DNA from: Leishmania infantum JPCM5
Lineage: Eukaryota; Euglenozoa; Kinetoplastea; Trypanosomatida; Trypanosomatidae
Length of the DNA stretch: 64,000 bases
Direction: 5' to 3'
NCBI RefSeq assembly: GCF_000002875.2
Contig: NC_009412.2
Span: 253,001 to 317,000 of the forward strand
Part shown: in pieces, positions 49,277 through 60,004 of the stretch
How positions within the stretch are numbered: position 1 is the first letter of the stretch
How the letters are laid out: every line of letters starts with the position of its first letter
Position numbers and translations under genes: made by a program
The notes under the pieces: model-generated
Told to the model about the DNA's origin: nothing
Seen by the model: only the letters and a program-made list of their open reading frames with translations
Databases searched by the model: none

Positions 49277-50035
49277 ATGATTGCTTGGACGAGGCACCAC
49301 CACGCTCGTTGTGCAAGCCTTCTTCGGTACAGAGGGGAGGTGTTGCACTTTTCCGCGGATGCACAGACCGGGCTGGTTCGCCTCGTCGCATGCCTATGCG
49401 ACAGCACTGCAGCCACCCCGAGTGGCGCCGGCGTTGCTGCAGTGAGGGACGAAGAGGCCAGGCTGTGGAGCCAAGAAGCGTGCCGCGCGCAATGTGTGCC
49501 CTTCTCCTCTAAACAGGTATTTGTTTCTGCGGCCCCTTTGAGTGCAGATACGACACAGGACGAGGACGTCCTGGAAGCGACAGCGGCATGCATTTTTCCC
49601 TGCTACATCTCGTGTGGCTGTCCAGTAGTTGTGCAGGTGTCGCCTGGACACCACAACTCAAATTCCTCCGAGGCCGAGGTGAAGTCAGTGAGTTGCGCCC
49701 CACCCTCGTTGCGTGTGAAGCGCCTCTATGTGCACAATCCTGCTGGCAGCAAACAAGGCACCCATGATGCCCACACGGCTTCTTACTACGCGCGCCTACC
49801 AGATGCCAGTTTTCAGTGCTGGCAGGAACACAGCAAAGCCGTCGACGGTATTCTGGACGTGTGCAAAGGACGACCTGAATCAGCCCTGCACAAGCGTTTT
49901 ATGGGACTATCCAGCCTTGACGTTGAGGTGTTGGAGTTGCTGAACCTGGCCAAGACTCTCGGGTGTGCCACCGGCGGCAGCGGCACCGCTTCTGTGGACT
50001 TCACTCGCAACACGTGTGGTGAGACAGCACTTTAG
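49277..50035 (+). CDS. Unrecognised 252-aa protein
   Basis: A 252-aa protein with no assignable domain. The first half looks beta-rich with Cys residues (GEVLHFSADAQTGLVRLVAC, then SSKQVFVSAAPLSA and FPCYISCGCPVVVQVSPGHH), the second half more helical (HSKAVDGILDVCKGRPESAL, SLDVEVLELLNLAKTLG). There is no signal peptide or membrane segment. The start at 49277 (MIAWTRHHHARCAS) is the first in-frame ATG. Coding potential looks moderate: the frame is intact and composition resembles neighbours, but spacer frames of similar length exist nearby. A small assembly-chaperone-like fold is conceivable, and I have no evidence strong enough to say more. Confidence 0.6.
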   Translation: MIAWTRHHHARCASLLRYRGEVLHFSADAQTGLVRLVACLCDSTAATPSGAGVAAVRDEEARLWSQEACRAQCVPFSSKQVFVSAAPLSADTTQDEDVLEATAACIFPCYISCGCPVVVQVSPGHHNSNSSEAEVKSVSCAPPSLRVKRLYVHNPAGSKQGTHDAHTASYYARLPDASFQCWQEHSKAVDGILDVCKGRPESALHKRFMGLSSLDVEVLELLNLAKTLGCATGGSGTASVDFTRNTCGETAL

Positions 50036-51268
50036 AGGGGTGCCCTCTGAGCCAACGATGTGAGGCCCAACTCCTCGCATGTGCGTGCGCTCGTATCGCA
50101 AGGTAAAGAGCCGGAAAAAAAAAGAGAGAAAGTCAACGCCGTGGCCAGAAACAGGCAAGCACGCCCTTTCGGTGGCGCAATACTTTGCTCATGAAGCAGT
50201 GCTGCCCCCCCCCCCTATTTGTGTGTGTTTGTTTGCGAGTGTGCCGTCGTGAGTTGCCTCCGCGTCCGCCATCCTTTGTCCACAAGTTTATCATCTGCTC
50301 CTGCTACTGCTGCGTGTCTGCACAGAGAGTGTGCTTTGCAGAAAAAAAGAAGAAAGCGTCAACACCACACGAAACAGTGCAATCCTCTCATGCCCACTGT
50401 GCGAGATTAGGGGTGAGATGGAGAAGCAGCGGGCGATCCGGTGCTGTGCACATTGGGGCGTCTGCCTTCTGTTCCCCTGCGTTCAGCTCGCCCCTTTCCT
50501 GGATTCCTTGTGACGTGTGAGACAGCAAGTGAGCTTTTGGGGCACAATAAGAATGCTGAGTGAGCAAAGAGAGGGAGGCTCTATTTGAGTGGATGTGGAG
50601 GAGTGCGGAAGGCTGTGGAGGAGAGCGAGGGCTGGGGTGTGTGACAAGGGAGGGGGTGGTGCAGCAACGCTGTGGCGTGCAACAGGTGAGGTCTGTTTTT
50701 TTTTTTTTCTGACCCTCCTTCCCCCCTCCTAGCCTCTTTCTGCTCGATCCTTGCCATTTCTCTCGGTATTGCCTCTCCTCTGTTTGCCCTCACGTACGTC
50801 CCACCTCCCTCGTTTCTTTTTCTTCCCGTGCGCGCTACCTCCGTGCCGCTGCCGACTTGGTACGCCCCAATGGTGAAGAACAACACATGTGCAACTCTCC
50901 GTGATCTCATCCCTCTTTCGTTCGTCCTCTTCTCCCCGCTGTTCGACCCCTTTTTCTTCCTCGTCGCGCGCACATGATGCCCACCGATACCGTCACCCAT
51001 CACCACGCCGCACACTCCGCCGGCTTCCTCCGCCGCTTACCTCACACATGCGTACCGCGCACAGCATCTTGCTGCCACCACAGCATTGCACCTTTTTTTT
51101 TGTCTCCATTTCTCTCCCCCTCTTCTCTTTTTTTGTCGACTCCTCACGCGTACTGACCTCATACGGTAGAGCAGAGAAGCAACCACTAAAAAAAAAACAA
51201 TCACGACCATCGCAACCCGCCTCTCTCTCCCTCTCGCGCCTTTCGTTGCTTGGCCATTACAAGCCGTC
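50036..51268. other. Intergenic spacer, 1.2 kb
   Basis: No supported gene. Simple tracts include an 11-base C run at 50205-50215 and a T run at 50696-50709. The right part is pyrimidine-rich and leads into the RBP16 splice signal. Confidence 0.55.
51091..51169 (+). promoter_or_regulatory. Putative trans-splicing signal of RBP16
   Basis: A strong T/C tract (51091-51135) is followed after 33 bases by the first AG (51168-51169), about 100 bases upstream of the RBP16 ATG. The spacing and the absence of AG in between are as expected for a spliced-leader acceptor. Confidence 0.5.
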
Positions 51269-51700
51269 ATGTTCCGTGTCTCCTCTGTTTCCCGCATTGC
51301 GCCATCCCTGGCGTTGCTGAACACCGGCAAGGTCGTCTCGTGGATGAGCGGCCGTGGCTTTGGCTTCATCGAGGACAATGCGGACAAGAGGCAGCACTTT
51401 GTCCACTTCTCTGCACTCCAGACGGAGACGGGAGGCTACCGCGCGCTCGCGGTTGATCAGGAGGTCGAGTTCGAGGTGGCGTCGCAGGACGGACGTACTC
51501 GTGCTGAGAACGTGACAGCCCCCGGTGGCGGCAAGCTCCCCTCGGGCCCCCGCCCGCCGGAGGGTGCCCCAAGCGGTCGTGGTGGCTTCGGCGGTGGCCG
51601 TGGTCGTGGCCGTGGTGGCCGCAACAGCAACCGCCAAGACCGCGGGGGGGATCGCGATGGCGGCCGTCAAAATGACAACAACTTCAGCGATGAGTTCTAG
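51269..51700 (+). CDS. RBP16: Mitochondrial Y-box (cold-shock) RNA-binding protein RBP16
   Basis: A 143-aa protein. A short N-terminal presequence (MFRVSSVSRIAPSLALL) precedes a cold-shock domain at about 18-85: TGKVVSWMSGRGFGFIEDNA contains the RNP1-like GFGFI motif, and KRQHFVHFSALQTE contains the HFVHFSA RNP2-like motif. The C-terminus is an RGG-type region (GRGGFGGGRGRGRGGRNSNR) ending acidic. This domain pair is the signature of RBP16, which binds guide RNA oligo(U) tails and mitochondrial mRNAs and influences editing and stability of several transcripts. In T. brucei the RGG region is arginine-methylated. It lies in the same transcription block as the RET2 editing TUTase. Assignment is strong. 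Confidence 0.94.
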   Translation: MFRVSSVSRIAPSLALLNTGKVVSWMSGRGFGFIEDNADKRQHFVHFSALQTETGGYRALAVDQEVEFEVASQDGRTRAENVTAPGGGKLPSGPRPPEGAPSGRGGFGGGRGRGRGGRNSNRQDRGGDRDGGRQNDNNFSDEF

Positions 51701-54700
51701 GCGCCAGGAAGAAAGCTAAAAAAAAAAAGAGAAAAGAGGACGAGCGAGAGAGCTTTGGCGCGAGCTGTGTTTCGCTGGGTGGCGCGGCAGCCGCGCTGCA
51801 CTCGGCTTCGCCCGCTCTTTCTTCTTTCTTTTCCGCCCTTTCTGTGTCTTCTTGCTCCGTGAGGTTCCTATAAAAGAGAGACTGACAACTTTCAGCGTCA
51901 GCATAGAGAGAGAGAGTCGACGGGTATATCTGCGTGTGTGCGTGTGGCTGACGGCGGCGCATACAGCGCGCGCGCACACACACACAGAGGCACCTTTGTA
52001 ACAGAGGTTGTCTGTGTGGCCAGGGGCGGTGGGGCGGGTTACGGCGAGAGCACAGTGGTGACAGCCATGCCTTGATGCAGGCAGGACGAACAGCGAGCAA
52101 CTCGCTAAAAGCAATGAAGGAAAGAAGCAGGCAGAATCTTCTCTTATGAAGGAATTCCGTGCACCGTTCCTGTTCATGTTTCTGCCTTCCGCTCCCCCCT
52201 CCCCTGCTGAGTCTCGTTGTCTCTACGGGGGCACCCCGCTGGGCGTGCTGCTGCTTCTCTTGCTCCTTCCTTCTTTGCCGTGACATCTCATCACAGGCCA
52301 AAGGAAGCCAGCGCCAGGAAAAGGCGAGAGGGAGGAGAGGGGAGACTGAAAGGGGGAGGGTGAGGATCGAGTGTTAAGGGGAGGGTTGGGGGGGGTGGCA
52401 TTTCCAGCTGCACATGCCGAGGGGCGAGGGAAAGGGTGTAGGGGTCGGCGAGGGAGACAGACAGGCGTGCGCAAAGCTCGAGGGAAGTGCAGCGACCGGG
52501 TGTGTGTCATAGAACTCTGTCAGACTGATGGGAAGTGCGGACGCAAGAAAGCAGCGCACTCCCGCGGTCTTCCAGCGTGTGGGATGAAGAGGTGCTTTTG
52601 TCTTGTTTTTTGTGGCCTCCTCCTCTTTTGTCGCGTCGGGCAGTAAGCGTGCGCATGCGTGCATGCGCGAGCGTGCGCTCTTGTCGAAGTCTTGTGCGCG
52701 TGTGCCCGCACCCCTCCTCCTCGTCCTCCCCGCCTTTTTGTGACAGAAGTGCTCACGTCTTCGTGTCGAGAGTGTACACCCTTTCTGTGCTTGATTGTGA
52801 ACGTGTGCGCATGTATTTCGTGTTGGCGTTCGTTGTCTTTTTTTTTTGCTCTGTGGTTAAGGTGTCCGCGTGCCTGCGCGACTCGTCTTTTAAGGGCGCT
52901 TCTTCTTTTTTTCCTCCCTCCTTGGGCTTGGTAAGTATGCAACAACCCCTACGTGTGTGTGCGCGCGTGTGCGTGTGCCCGTTTCTCTTTCTTTTTTTCT
53001 TGTGCTCACGTGCGTACCGTCACTCTCTGCGGCAGCGTCAGTGATCGCATCCCTGCATTTCCGACGAAGCGAAGCGCCTCTTCCGCTTTTCTTATTTTCT
53101 TTTCCATTGTGAGCGTCGACACATGTGCGCACACTAATCTGGGTGCGATCGTCGTCGCTTCTTTGAGAGAAGCAGAAGGGGAGAGGGAGGGCGGCCGTCA
53201 GAGGGGGGGGGCCAAGGATGCAGCGGCCAGCACAAAGGTAGCAGCGACCGGCAGGCCGAAAGTAACCCGGTTTCAATCAATGGCCATGAGATAGAGGGCA
53301 GAGTTGCGGAAGCACATAATAGCTTGGTGTCACCACTAAACAGCAAACTAAGAGAAGAAAGGGTAAAGAAACTCACACCTACACACCCACACTCGCACAC
53401 CCACAACGAAACACTTCAAGAAACAAACGCGCGCCCACGGAAGATGCCGAAGGGGTGCGAATCTCACGGAGCTGTCAAGGACTGGATAAAAATAGAAACT
53501 CACAGTGGGGATGTGCGGGATTCGTGTGTTCTCTAATGAATCCTTCATGGCGTCGTCTATCCCGTGATGAGGGTTGTTGCACGGATGTGCTGGTTGCTCT
53601 GGAAGGTACAGTAGTCTTCTTCTCTTCGCCTCCTTCACGAGGCAAGGGAGGAAGGTGTGCATCTGCGCCCGCCATCATTGGCAACCTACCACCATGCAAG
53701 CGACAGAGTAGGCGTTGAGGGGAGGGGAGGAGGGGCCAGCTTGCAGGAGCGCTCTCACAGGTGACTTGTAGAAGTACTGTCCACGTGCCTCGACCTTCTC
53801 CTTTCTCTTCATTCAGCTCGCTTTATCTCCCTTGATCTCTGCGCCGAGGCCGCTTTCGATGCTGTTTTTCCTTCAGCTGGTTGCATCCTCTTTCGCTCAT
53901 CCCTTCCGCGTCTGCCTCTCATCTTCCGCTTGCTTCTCGCCCCTGCTGCAACACAACGCATGCATGCACGCACGCACAACCGCAAAACACACCCTGACCC
54001 CCTTCCCGCTCTCACGCACGATTGCGATCGTTATATGCACCCACATCTTCCTCTGCACACAGTCCTTTTTTTTTCCTTCTTCCGAAGTAGTATCTTCTGG
54101 GAAGCGGCCTTGTGAGCTGCGCATTTGCAGCCTCCTCTTCCTCCTCCTCCCTCTCCAACGTCTTGCTTCTCGCGCACGCACGAACGCACGCACGCACAAG
54201 CGGAAAAGCGAACATGCGCATGCGAAGCTAAGCGGGAAGAAACCATAATACAGAGAAAGACGACAACGCTAGGATAAGCGAGGCGCCGAAGTACTTCGAT
54301 ACGGCAGCAACGCAGGCATCCACACTTTGAGCTATACACACGCAGAGGCTGCAGGGGCGTATGAGCGTAGCCGCTCATCCGTGCCACGTACGTCTCCTCT
54401 CCCTTTTCCCGTTTTCTTGTCTTGTACTTTTCTTCTCTCATGTTGTACCTCGCCACTGCACCCCGGCCACCTAGTTCCCTCACCTCGATCTTTGTTGCTC
54501 CCCACCTCTCTTCTTGGCCGAGCCTCCGACATCGTTGACTTGGTAGTCTCCGAAGCACTGGCCAGCGCCTTCAACTCTCCCCCTTCAGCGAGTTGTTTTT
54601 CCTGTGTGCCCCATATATATCTGCCCCCCTTGTTACTTTTCTTCTGACCTTCTCGTGCTACGAAGCCACAAAAGAGAGGTAAAGCCATCTGTGTCTGTGT

Positions 54701-55096
54701 CTGCTTGTGCGTGTCTGCTCCCTTTTGTTATTCGATTTTGTCTACTCCCCTCGTGCCCATCTTGAAGGCCACCGTAGAGAGGAGCTCACACAAGCTAGCG
54801 TCGCCGCTTTTCGCTTTCCAGCAACGCCCGCCTTCTTGGGGCCACTTCATCAAAAGCGAAAATACGTCCTTCTGCACACAAACACACACGCGCATCAAAG
54901 TACCGCCTCCGACCTCGTTTGCCCCACTCTCTGTCTCTCGTGTTTTCGCGAGTGACGGCGTCACCTCGCCCTCTATCCTTCACTCCACTGATCGAGGGAG
55001 GTTTTCACGCACGTGCTAAGCGCGACACCGCGCCAGTAAGGTCAGGACTAGCAGAAACGAGGGGGGGTGAAAGGGAAGGAAGAAAGGGGGGACGCC
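51701..55096. other. Long non-coding spacer, 3.4 kb
   Basis: No supported gene. It probably contains a long RBP16 3' UTR and the 5' leader of the CCCH gene. T/C-rich tracts at 52965-53000, 54380-54450 and 54900-54945 are candidate splicing or polyadenylation signals. Open frames on both strands are short and low-complexity (Cys/Val/Ser-rich or Arg/Lys-rich). No interspersed repeat was recognised. Confidence 0.5.
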
Positions 55097-56695
55097 ATGT
55101 CATCGCCAGGCGCGTTGCAGCCGTGGCATGTGCGCTCCGAGAAGCTATCAAGAATCCCGATGATCCCGGTACTGGCCATCAAGCACCCGGAGGAGTCTTA
55201 TTCTACATCGCAAGCGACCGTAAACTCAACGACCACGTTTTCGCCCTCGTTCGCATCTGCTCAGACGCCAGACGATATGGGCAAGAAAGGGGGATCGACG
55301 GTCGCGTTAACTGAGGTGAACCACCTCGGGGAACGCTACAGCAGCTCCAACGGCTCCACGTCTGTCTCGGACGACGGACAGTGCTCCGGCGAAACGGCGG
55401 CGGTGTGCGCGCCGTTCCACTATCACGAAAACTCAGATTCCTGTGTGTGCCCCATGTGTAAGCTGACACTTTACATTTCCCACGTGTACCGCGACCAGCG
55501 TCGCGCCTCCCCACACGTGATGGCGGCGCGGCCCTCGCCCGAGTACGTGATGGCCCCGGATGGGTCACTGCCGCTGCTGACGCCGATCTACAAACCAGAT
55601 GGCGTGTCGGTGTGCCCTGTGTACACCGCTTTTGGCTTCTGTCCCTTTCTCAGCGGCTGCTTCTTGCCGCACGACGAGGGCAGTTGCGCCTCCGCGCGAG
55701 TGCCGCGACTGGCGTCGGCGGAGGAGGAGCTGAAGCGACTGACGCAGCGGGCGAGGGAGCTGCAATGCAGCGATGTATGGGCGTGTGAGGTGTGCGGCTA
55801 CAGCCATGTCGACGAGTTTTGCGAAGTGGCGCTGGGCACGGAGCACTACTTCCGTCAGTGCCCGCGTTGCACCTTGATGTGCTTCTTTCCAAACATCACG
55901 TACCTTGTGGAGCACATCTTGTGCAGCGTTGGCGACGACTACCAGTTGTTCAAGACGGAGGTGGATCGCTACCGAAGACTGCTGCCGGACTTGTTCAAGA
56001 TCCCGCTTACCTTCGAGGCTCACCGTGTGGCAAGCATCGTTTTCGCATGGAGTCTCCTCTCACCGGTGCACGCGCGTGACGCGATGAACAGTGTTGTGCG
56101 GGAGTTTCCTAATGTCGAGTCTATCATCAGCGTCGGGAGCGGAGCCGGGTACATTGAGCACATCTTCAACCGTGTCATGCACCAGGTGCCACTGAGAGAG
56201 GAGTGGGCGGTGGATCGAGAGCGCTTTCCCACGACATCCTTCGACGACGTGCGGTGCGACTTCTACGGCAAGCGCACCATCCCCATCTTCGCCTTCGACG
56301 CGCTGGCGCTGCAGAGGACATACAGCGTGCATGTCTCCATAGGGGGCCCGATCTCCCTCTACTCGCTCAACTGCAAGCAGTCGGTGCTGCTGCTCTGCTG
56401 GCCGCCGTTTGGCTCTCGGGAGCGGGAGGAGAGCTCGATGGGCTTTGAGGCACTCGAGTACTTTACTCGCGAGGGTGGCTCGATGCTCATCTACATTGGC
56501 GACACCGCCGCGACGGGGGACTGGCGCTTTCACATGCTTCTCAAGTCCCACTACAAGCTTCTACGGGATTACCCGGTGCGCCGAGAGCTGCGTCGGTGGT
56601 GTCCACAGGAGATGGGCTTCGTGTATGGCGGCAACGACACCATCGGTGTCTACCAACTGCGCGAGACGCCGCTGTCTTCGGTGGGATTCAGCTAG
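55097..56695 (+). CDS. CCCH zinc-finger protein with methyltransferase-like domain
   Basis: A 532-aa protein. Residues 1-105 are disordered and Ser/Thr-rich. A Cys pair lies at 118/121 (CPMC). One textbook CCCH zinc finger follows at C173-x8-C182-x5-C188-x3-H192, the RNA-binding spacing of tristetraprolin-type fingers. A Cys-rich segment spans about 230-276 (CEVCGYSHVDEFC, CPRCTLMC). The C-terminal half (about 305-530) looks like a Rossmann methyltransferase-like domain: ESIISVGSGAGYIEHIF (341-357) resembles SAM-binding motif I, and LLLCWPPFGS and MLIYIGDT occupy later strand positions. No catalytic residue can be named. Trypanosomatids control most genes after transcription, often through CCCH proteins, so an RNA-directed role is plausible. 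The start at 55097 is the first ATG; a GTG upstream is ignored. Confidence 0.85.
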   Translation: MSSPGALQPWHVRSEKLSRIPMIPVLAIKHPEESYSTSQATVNSTTTFSPSFASAQTPDDMGKKGGSTVALTEVNHLGERYSSSNGSTSVSDDGQCSGETAAVCAPFHYHENSDSCVCPMCKLTLYISHVYRDQRRASPHVMAARPSPEYVMAPDGSLPLLTPIYKPDGVSVCPVYTAFGFCPFLSGCFLPHDEGSCASARVPRLASAEEELKRLTQRARELQCSDVWACEVCGYSHVDEFCEVALGTEHYFRQCPRCTLMCFFPNITYLVEHILCSVGDDYQLFKTEVDRYRRLLPDLFKIPLTFEAHRVASIVFAWSLLSPVHARDAMNSVVREFPNVESIISVGSGAGYIEHIFNRVMHQVPLREEWAVDRERFPTTSFDDVRCDFYGKRTIPIFAFDALALQRTYSVHVSIGGPISLYSLNCKQSVLLLCWPPFGSREREESSMGFEALEYFTREGGSMLIYIGDTAATGDWRFHMLLKSHYKLLRDYPVRRELRRWCPQEMGFVYGGNDTIGVYQLRETPLSSVGFS

Positions 56696-58421
56696 CGACC
56701 TTGAAAAGTCGAAGAGGGACAGGCACCGACTGGCAACATTTCACATCCTTCAAGAGGGTAAGCGGCAGGTTGAAGACGCGCCGTCATCTACGCTCTCAAA
56801 AAAAAAAGGGAAGCCCCTAACACAGACGCGGATGCGCCCACGCGTTCTTCACCGGGGTTAGTCACAAGAAGCGAAAATAGCATGAGCCACTCGCTCTCGC
56901 ATATGTCTGTCTGCCTGTCTGTCTCTCTCTCGCTCTGGGTTTGTGTGTGTTATACTGGTTCCCTCCTCGCATTTCCTCTCCTCCACGTCCTCTCGTTTTC
57001 CTTTGTGTGCTCTTTTCTCCCTCGACGCTCTCCTCTCCTCGCCTTCATCCCGCGTTCCTTTTTTTTGTTCACCCTCCCCTCCCCGTAACGTCCGATTGCA
57101 TACCCATAAAGCACAGCGAATATAGAACATATATATAATCAGCACATACACACACTCCTACACACACAGCAGGAAAAAAAGGAGACCAAGGGATCCTTCG
57201 TGTTTGTGTGTCTGTGTGTCTCTCTCCTCTCTGTGCGTGAGTGCCTTGGGTGGGCGCTGTAGCGGACGAGTCTGGCACGAACGTCTGTTTTCCTTTCTTT
57301 TTATGTCTGCCTTGGGAGAGATGTAGCCTTGAGGGGGGAGTTTGCGCGCAGTTGGGTGAGACGACGGCTATGAAAGGCAAGGAGGGGTGCGTTTTTGAAT
57401 GCTCCTCTCCCATTCTTTTGGCGACAATGTACGCCAAGAGAGAGAGGGACCAGCGGGCCTTGACGAAGCTCGTTTTTCATAGGCACGGAAGGGCTGATCG
57501 TACGTGCGTGCGTGTGCGCGTGAGTGCTACAGACAATATCAGTGCGGCGCCATGCTCGTACGCAAATGAAAAAGCAAAAAAAAGGAAAAAAACGGCAACG
57601 GCTCAGCTCACCTGCGGCAAAGGCGGAAAGGGTGAGTCGACGCGATTTACAAAAAAAGGAGAGGAGGGTAGAGAAGCCGCAAAAGGACGTCAAGGAGGGT
57701 AGTGGTGAAGGACAAGTACGTGGGCGGGCAAGGGTGTGAGGAGTGGGGGTGGATTGCAGAGAGTTCGGACGTCGTTACTGAGGCAGAGAAAAAGAAGAGC
57801 ATACTGTGAAGAGAAATGAGTGGTGCTTGGTGTGAAGCGGGAGGGCGAGGGCTATTGATGGGAGTAGGTAGACAAGGGTAGCAGCCGCATGTGGACAGTC
57901 GCTCGCTTAGGTGTGTTACCGTCTGGGGTTCATAGATCTTCTTTTTGAAACACAAAGAGGATGTCGCTGAAACAGGGAGTCAGAAAGGAGGAGGGCGGGA
58001 GGGCGAGAGCGAAAAGGCGACGTGCGGATGTGTGCGCGCATCGTCGAACTCTTCACATCGACACCTGATACAGAGAACGAGCAGCGCTCCCCTCCTTGCC
58101 AAGAGATGTACCTTGTGTGTTTTCGCAGTGGTTCATCTTTGCCATTCCCGTCGATGATTCCCAATCAAAAGAGGTTTCTGGGCTTCTCCGTCGTTCCTCT
58201 CCTCCTCTCCCCCTCCCGCTCCCCACCCTTTCGCCCACTGGCAGGAATTTTGTGTCTTTTTCGTGTCGCCAGGAGGCGCACAACGATGTGATGCGGTTGA
58301 ACGCGTGCGGCCTCTTTTGCTTTCCTTTGCTGCACAGCCTCTTGTTCTTCTCGCCAGAGAAAGCTCACGCTTGTGATCTACGGTGTTTCCACTTGCGTGT
58401 GTACGTGCGCCTTCGCGTGTA

Positions 58422-58815
58422 GGTGTGGGGTGCCAGACGCCCCCTCTTCCCCCTCTTATCCCTGCCAATGCCGAACCCCGCTTCTGGTCGTCGCAGGGTC
58501 GGGTGCCTATGACGTAGCGAAGTCAGGGCTATGCATGGCTGCTCATGTGGGTGGCCAGGTCCTGGCTGGCGTTGCGTCGGAGCGACCTGCGACCTGCGAC
58601 CGTGGACACGCCTGTGCCATCCATGCGATAGGCAAGGTGTCAGCGTGACTCGAACGCATCCGGCCCCCGGCCTGCGCTGCCTACTGGTGGGGAGCCTGGG
58701 CCGCCTTGAGGGATGCACCAGGTGGTGACCGGCACAATGGGAACGTCTGTGAGGCGACCTACTCCGCGGGTGTGGGTAGGGTTTGAGGCAGGGGTTGTGC
58801 TCCGACGGCTGAGTC
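58422..58815 (+). mobile_element. SIDER2-like retroposon, copy B
   Basis: A 394-base element, reverse complement of copy A at 29717-30110, with one visible mismatch and no gap. It starts ggtgtggggtgccagacgcc and ends at ggctgagtc. No flanking target-site duplication or poly-A tail was obvious at the limits set by the alignment, so the true element may extend beyond the shared segment. It is sense with respect to the rightward transcription block, in the probable 3' UTR of the CCCH gene, which is the usual location for these elements. Confidence 0.8.
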
Positions 58816-59968
58816 AGCTCAGCGCTGTAAGGAATATGCACGTTGAAAAGATATTTTCGTTTCCGCTTGTGGGCCAAAGGCTTTGCTCTTCGATGCTCCC
58901 CACTCCCTGCTGCTGTCCTCTACTCGTCTGAAAAACTAATGGCCGTCGGTGGTCGACGTACGTGCGCACCCCGGATACGCTCTCGAAAGGAAGGAAAAGG
59001 AGCTGGCTTATGCATGTACCTCTAGTGAACACTGCTGCACCATTGTCTTTACTTGCGGGGCCTTCAATGCTCGAGTAATGCTCAAACGAGCATTCCTTTA
59101 TGTCCCCCCTCCCCATCCCTCCTGTTTCCTATGCACCCTCGCTCTCTCCGTGCAGCTGTACGGGTGTGCTGCCATGCTGTTCTTTCTTTTCGTCCTTTTT
59201 TTTGTGTCGCGTGTGTGGTCAGTTTTTGCCTGTTATGTTTTTTTTTCCTTTACGTGTGTATCGCTGTGTGTGTGTGTGTCCCGCCCCCTCCCCCTCCCCC
59301 TCCCCTTTTTCATGCGCCGTTCTGCCTTTCTCCATCGTTACTGGTGGCTCTCTGCCCCTCACCCCCACCCCAGGGGAAGAAACATTGGAGTTAGAGGGAC
59401 GGCTGGGTTATCGACGCCACCTTCCCCTTTAACACAAGCATGCGTGTCGCGCCTGAACGGCAGGCAATTTAACCAACACGAAACCTCAACAAAAAACTTC
59501 TTTCCGCTTCTCCTATGCCCGTAGCAGTACTCTTGGGATTCGCGTTTCATCTATGTTTGCGGGCGTGCATGTGTGTGCGCGTGTGTCGGCTTGCCGCTAC
59601 TGTCTTTGTAATTGCTGCTGTTGCCAGGGGGGTGGCACTTTTTCTTTATTTTTTTGTCGTGAGTTTGCCGCTTTCGTTGTGCCTCCTTCTCTACCTCCTT
59701 TCCCTCCCCCACAAGCACTTGGATCTTGTGTCGACCTTCTGCCCTTATTTGCGCCTCCTCCCTCTTGGCACTGCCTACGTTGTCCATTCTCCCCCTTTCC
59801 ACTAGAGGCGGCCGCTCCGACCGCGACGCCATCGCCTTCCCTTCTTCATGGGTTCGAGCCGAATGCTCGTCTTGTTTTTTTTTTCTTTCGTTCTTCTCTG
59901 TGCTTCATGATATTTTTTTTGGGCGTCTCGGTCATGCTGCACACACTTACAGATCTTACAGGTGCGCG

Positions 59969-60004
59969 TTATTATCATCATTAGTATTATGGTTATTATT
60001 ATTG
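59969..60004. repeat. ATT/TTA-rich simple repeat
   Basis: An imperfect ATT trinucleotide stretch (attatcatcattagtattat, then ggttattattattg), unusual in this GC-rich sequence. It is followed closely by TG repeats at 60011-60028. Confidence 0.85.

Noticed and set aside
58949..59524. 576-base plus-strand open frame in the 5.4 kb gap
   Set aside because: Cys/Phe/Leu/Pro-rich translation of T/C-rich DNA; hydrophobic runs come from pyrimidine tracts rather than real membrane segments.
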